Shown here: piece after piece, positions 61,402 to 64,000 of the stretch
How positions within the stretch are numbered: the first letter of the stretch is position 1
Layout: each line of letters opens with the position of its first letter
Translations under genes and position numbers: made by a program
Notes under the pieces: model-generated
Seen by the model: the letters and a program-made list of their open reading frames with translations, nothing else
Told to the model about the DNA's origin: nothing
The model's database searches: none
Source of the DNA: Paenibacillus albicereus
GTDB lineage: Bacteria > Bacillota > Bacilli > Paenibacillales > Paenibacillaceae
DNA: 64,000 bases
Assembly: GCF_012676905.1 (NCBI RefSeq)
Contig: NZ_CP051428.1
Span: forward strand, 3,310,001-3,374,000
Direction: 5' to 3'

Positions 61402-62655
61402 TCAGCCTTCGCCATGCGCAGGCGCGGGCTCGTCCCGGCGGACCAGCAGCAGCAGCAGGAACTGCAGGCCGGCCATCGCGACGAGCACGCCGGCCATGAC
61501 GGCAGGCTGCAGGCCGCCGGCGGCGAGCAGCAGGATGCCGATGGAGATGACCCGGCCCGCATTGAGGAACAGCTCGCGCATGATGACGGACTCCACCCTC
61601 AGATTGCCCTTGAGCGGCAGCGTGCCGATGAGGCGGTAGTAATAGGAGGTCAGCGTGTTGACCGCGAGCGGGTTGAAGATCGAGAACAGCATCATGAACC
61701 CGACGACCGACCAGAGCGAGACGTCGATCAGCAGCAGCGACGCTCCGATCGTGACGCCGCTGGAGGACAGCAGCAGGTACTTGTGGACCTGTTCCTTTTG
61801 GGCGGAGCGGGAAATGACATAGCCCGTCGCGACCGTCAGCGCGGAGAAGAAGACGCCGAGGTAGCCGACCCAGTCCTCGCGCCCGACGGTGCGGAAGAGC
61901 AGGATGTTCGGGAGGAACAGCATGACCCCTTGGAACAGCCCGAATACGAGGAACCCGTACAGCGCCAGCAGCCAGCGGCGGTTTTTGCCCATGAGCAGGC
62001 CCATCAGCTTCAGGTAGTAGGTCCGATGCCGGTCCGGCTTGAACGGGATGCGGAAGCTGACGGCCGCCGCGATGACGAACATGAGGAAGGCCAGGGCGAA
62101 GATCACGATGTAGCCCTGCAGCCCCTCGCTGCGGCGGATGATGAAGCCAGCGAGCGCAGGCCCGGCGAGGCCGGCCGAGTTGAAGCAGATCATGTTGAAC
62201 GCGAGGTAGCGGATCCGGTTGGCCTCGGTCGAGACGTCGTACTGGAGCACGAGGTAGCCGACCCAGTAGAAGCCCGACGAGATGCCGTTCAGCAAGGCGA
62301 AGAGCACGAAGAACTCGGCCACGTTTTCCTGAGCGATGACGACGAGCAGGTAGAAGATCGCGATCATGACGATGCCGAGCCGGTACGCCACCATCCGGTC
62401 CTTGCGCTTGGCGAGCCAGCCCCCGAGCGCGAATGCCGCCGGCGTGATGCCGAAGCTGATGATGTTGTACAGGCCGTTCACCGTCAAGCTTTCCGTCAGC
62501 CGCCACAGATACAGGTTGAGGAACAGCCCCGACATCGACGCTCCGAATTGAAAGCAGCTGTGGATGAGGAGCGAGACGACCGCGTCCTTGCCGAGCCTTC
62601 TTTCCGGCGGAAGCGCCGCGCGAGCGGGCAGCCTCCACCTTAGCCTTGAGCCCAT
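61402..62655 (-). CDS. MFS transporter of unknown substrate
   Basis: 417 residues, about 12 membrane helices. Visible: SGLFLNLYLWRLTESL, FALGGWLAKRKDRMVAYRLG (loop 2-3 motif), GISSGFYWVGYLVLQYDVS, FNMICFNSAGLAGPALAGFI and GVMLFLPNILLFRTVGRED. This pattern is found in a Gram-positive group of MFS proteins with unknown cargo. ATG at 62655 has GGAAGGAAGAG upstream. Monocistronic with its own terminator; divergent from the DUF1796 gene. Confidence 0.86.
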   Translation of the reverse strand: MGSRLRWRLPARAALPPERRLGKDAVVSLLIHSCFQFGASMSGLFLNLYLWRLTESLTVNGLYNIISFGITPAAFALGGWLAKRKDRMVAYRLGIVMIAIFYLLVVIAQENVAEFFVLFALLNGISSGFYWVGYLVLQYDVSTEANRIRYLAFNMICFNSAGLAGPALAGFIIRRSEGLQGYIVIFALAFLMFVIAAAVSFRIPFKPDRHRTYYLKLMGLLMGKNRRWLLALYGFLVFGLFQGVMLFLPNILLFRTVGREDWVGYLGVFFSALTVATGYVISRSAQKEQVHKYLLLSSSGVTIGASLLLIDVSLWSVVGFMMLFSIFNPLAVNTLTSYYYRLIGTLPLKGNLRVESVIMRELFLNAGRVISIGILLLAAGGLQPAVMAGVLVAMAGLQFLLLLLVRRDEPAPAHGEG

Positions 62656-62827
62656 TTCTTCTCTTCCTTCCGTCTCTCCCGCGCCCGGCCGTTGCCGGAG
62701 GGCGGGAATGGTGTCAGGACGGATTATAGCACCGCCTGCCCCATTTGTCCCGCTTTCTGCGCCAGCCCTGTCCTTCTATCGATTCGCGGCATCTACTGAT
62801 AGAAAGCCGAACGAGGAGGGGCATCTC

Positions 62828-63460
62828 ATGATGACGCTTTCTGAACTGAAGGGACCTTACGACGCGATCTACAGCCTCGGCCACAACTGCCTGCCCGGCG
62901 TGCAGTTATCGAAGAACGGCCTCCGTCGCTACTCCGGGCCGATCGACTGGATGGGCTCTCCGCTGCTGAGCGGCGTCTCGCGCGCCTTGCAGGAGCGCTT
63001 CGCGAACTTCATGGAGCTGCGCAATCTCAGCGTCACCGGCATCGATCCCAATGCCGGCTGCTATCTCGTGCATGACCTCGCCTATCATATCGTCTCCAAC
63101 CACGACTATCCCGTGCGCGCCGATCCTGCCGAGGCGCTGCTCCCCTATCCGGAGGTAAAGGCCAAGCTCGACCGCCGCGTCGAGAGGATGCTCGGCAAGC
63201 TCGCCGGCAGCAGCCGCATCCTGCTTGTACGCACCGAAGGCAGCTACCCCGAGCTGTTCGAGCTGCAGCTCGTGCTGCGCTCGCTCGTCGGGGCGACGTT
63301 CGCTGTCCTCTACGTGCAGCATGGCGATGCCGAGGGCATCGTCGACCTCGGCTGGCGCATCCCGCATGTGTGCGCCGTGCAGATTCCCCGCGTCCCCGAC
63401 ATGTTCCATGACAATGACGCAATCTGGCGCGAGCTGCTGGCGGGCATCTATCACGTTTAA
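62828..63460 (+). CDS. DUF1796 putative papain-like cysteine peptidase
   Basis: 210 residues. YDAIYSLGHNCLPGVQLSKNG followed by LRRYSGPIDWMGSP, then VSRALQERFANFMELRNL, HIVSNHDYP and a late SRILLVRTEGSYPELFELQ are the hallmarks of DUF1796, predicted from fold to be papain-like with the Cys of GHNC as nucleophile and a later His. Activity has not been shown to my knowledge. ATG at 62828 (or the next Met, 62831) follows GAGGAGGGG. Its last 12 codons and stop are tandemly duplicated just beyond the gene. Confidence 0.85.
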   Translation: MMTLSELKGPYDAIYSLGHNCLPGVQLSKNGLRRYSGPIDWMGSPLLSGVSRALQERFANFMELRNLSVTGIDPNAGCYLVHDLAYHIVSNHDYPVRADPAEALLPYPEVKAKLDRRVERMLGKLAGSSRILLVRTEGSYPELFELQLVLRSLVGATFAVLYVQHGDAEGIVDLGWRIPHVCAVQIPRVPDMFHDNDAIWRELLAGIYHV

Positions 63461-63575
63461 AGGTCTCGCGCTGGCGCGAGCTGCTGGCGGGCATCTATCA
63501 CGTTTAAAGGTCTCGCGCCGGCAGCGGCGCGAGCTGCTGGCGGGCATCTACGCTGGCAGCGAGCTGCTGGTAGGA
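63425..63575 (+). repeat. Tandem duplication of the DUF1796 gene end
   Basis: The 47-bp unit starting TGGCGCGAGCTGCTGGCGGG and including the TAA stop occurs at 63425 and 63472 without mismatch over most of its length, with a partial third copy at about 63525-63570. Only the first copy is coding. Confidence 0.9.
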
Positions 63576-63629
63576 CTAGAGCACGTCCAACGGTGCTAAT
63601 GCCGGAGGGACGGGACCGCCGGCCACGTT

Positions 63630-63850
63630 GCTTCTCCCACAGCTCTAACGACGCGTCATAAGCTTAGAAGCCTGGATTTCCACTTTTCCACTTTCTAACG
63701 ACGCCTCAGACGCTTAGAACTATCCATTATTTCTATAGGAATAGATGGAACGTCATTTCTGCCCGCTAAGCGTCTAACGAGTCGTTAAAGTATAGCGAGG
63801 GTTGAAATCGGCCTCGCAACGAGCTGATTCGTCGTTAGCTTTCGCCGACG
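63630..63850. repeat. Intergenic repeats with CTAACGACGC motif
   Basis: CTAACGACGC(G/C)TCA...GCTTAGAA occurs at 63645 and 63695 (50-bp period), and inverted forms (GCTAAGCGTCTAACGAGTCGTTA; GAGCTGATTCGTCGTTAG; shown as separate pieces) follow to about 63840. Similar in size and form to the block at 8725-8925. No gene was seen from 63461 to the end; 63850-64000 shows nothing I can name. Confidence 0.6.
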
Positions 63851-64000
63851 GCTTCGCAGCCGATGCGCAATCGTCCTGGCAATCGAAATTCGTGCATATG
63901 CCATCCGAATCTTTGTGAAAACGCGCCGCGCGGCGGGGCAGACGCCTCGTCGCTTTTTAGCCTGATTCTCGCTTTCACCTGCAAGGAAGCTTCCCGCTTG

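Noticed and set aside
1-64000. tRNA or rRNA genes
   Set aside because: I looked for cloverleaf-like stretches with GTTCGAAT-type loops and for conserved rRNA blocks and saw none. A covariance-model search would be decisive.

Overview
The window is GC-rich DNA from a Gram-positive soil bacterium, most like a high-GC Paenibacillus or close relative. Evidence for this: AGGAGG-type ribosome binding sites; a FosB-type bacillithiol transferase; a c-di-AMP (ydaO/yuaA-type) riboswitch in front of a cell-wall hydrolase; an AraR repressor of the Bacillus GntR/LacI chimeric type with AraR boxes; Fur and CcpA-like (cre) sites; split adaA/ogt genes; and large secreted glucan hydrolases with discoidin modules. 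No tRNA, rRNA or CRISPR array was seen. The only clear mobile gene is one IS110-family transposase.

Layout. 0-9 kb: fosB, riboswitch-controlled NlpC/P60 hydrolase, secreted GH18 chitinase, a divergent CBS-domain/MarR pair sharing an operator, copper ATPase copA, a subtilase without signal peptide, and a small membrane protein. 9.4-16.8 kb: a compact four-gene minus-strand operon of largely uncharacterised proteins (Rv2525c-like glycosidase fold, multi-pass membrane protein, 521-aa beta-rich protein, 1215-aa propeller/helical protein), with an IS110 element just upstream. 19.6-25.2 kb: a coupled signalling operon (permuted NlpC/P60-like protein, 7TM-DISM sensor kinase, receiver-kinase hybrid, LuxR-type response regulator). 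25.5-30.5 kb: SET-domain protein, ArsR regulator coupled to a CoA-disulfide reductase/rhodanese/TusA/DsrE2 fusion (sulfane sulfur), then adaA-ogt alkylation repair. 31.5-44.7 kb: DUF2339 membrane protein, araD-araB-araA operon with paired AraR boxes, a Fur-boxed siderophore ABC operon, and araR. 44.7-53.9 kb: mscL, aldose epimerase, GH2 beta-galactosidase with divergent ArsR-type regulator, and a TetR/alcohol dehydrogenase/Bcr-type efflux cluster. 54-64 kb: GH81 beta-1,3-glucanase and a parallel beta-helix enzyme sharing near-identical discoidin modules, an MFS transporter and a DUF1796 protein.

The most unusual feature is the repeat landscape. Three sequence-unrelated intergenic tandem arrays (8, 12 and 14 copies), plus one dimer, all have a period of about 52 bp, close to five helical turns. 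Other dimers have a 50-bp period. In contrast, minisatellites inside genes (subtilase, membrane protein, response regulator, hybrid kinase, DUF2339, beta-galactosidase) have periods divisible by three. A fresh 47-bp duplication of a gene end (DUF1796) may show how such arrays begin.

Many long open frames run antisense to real genes because of the high GC content; they are not reported as genes.
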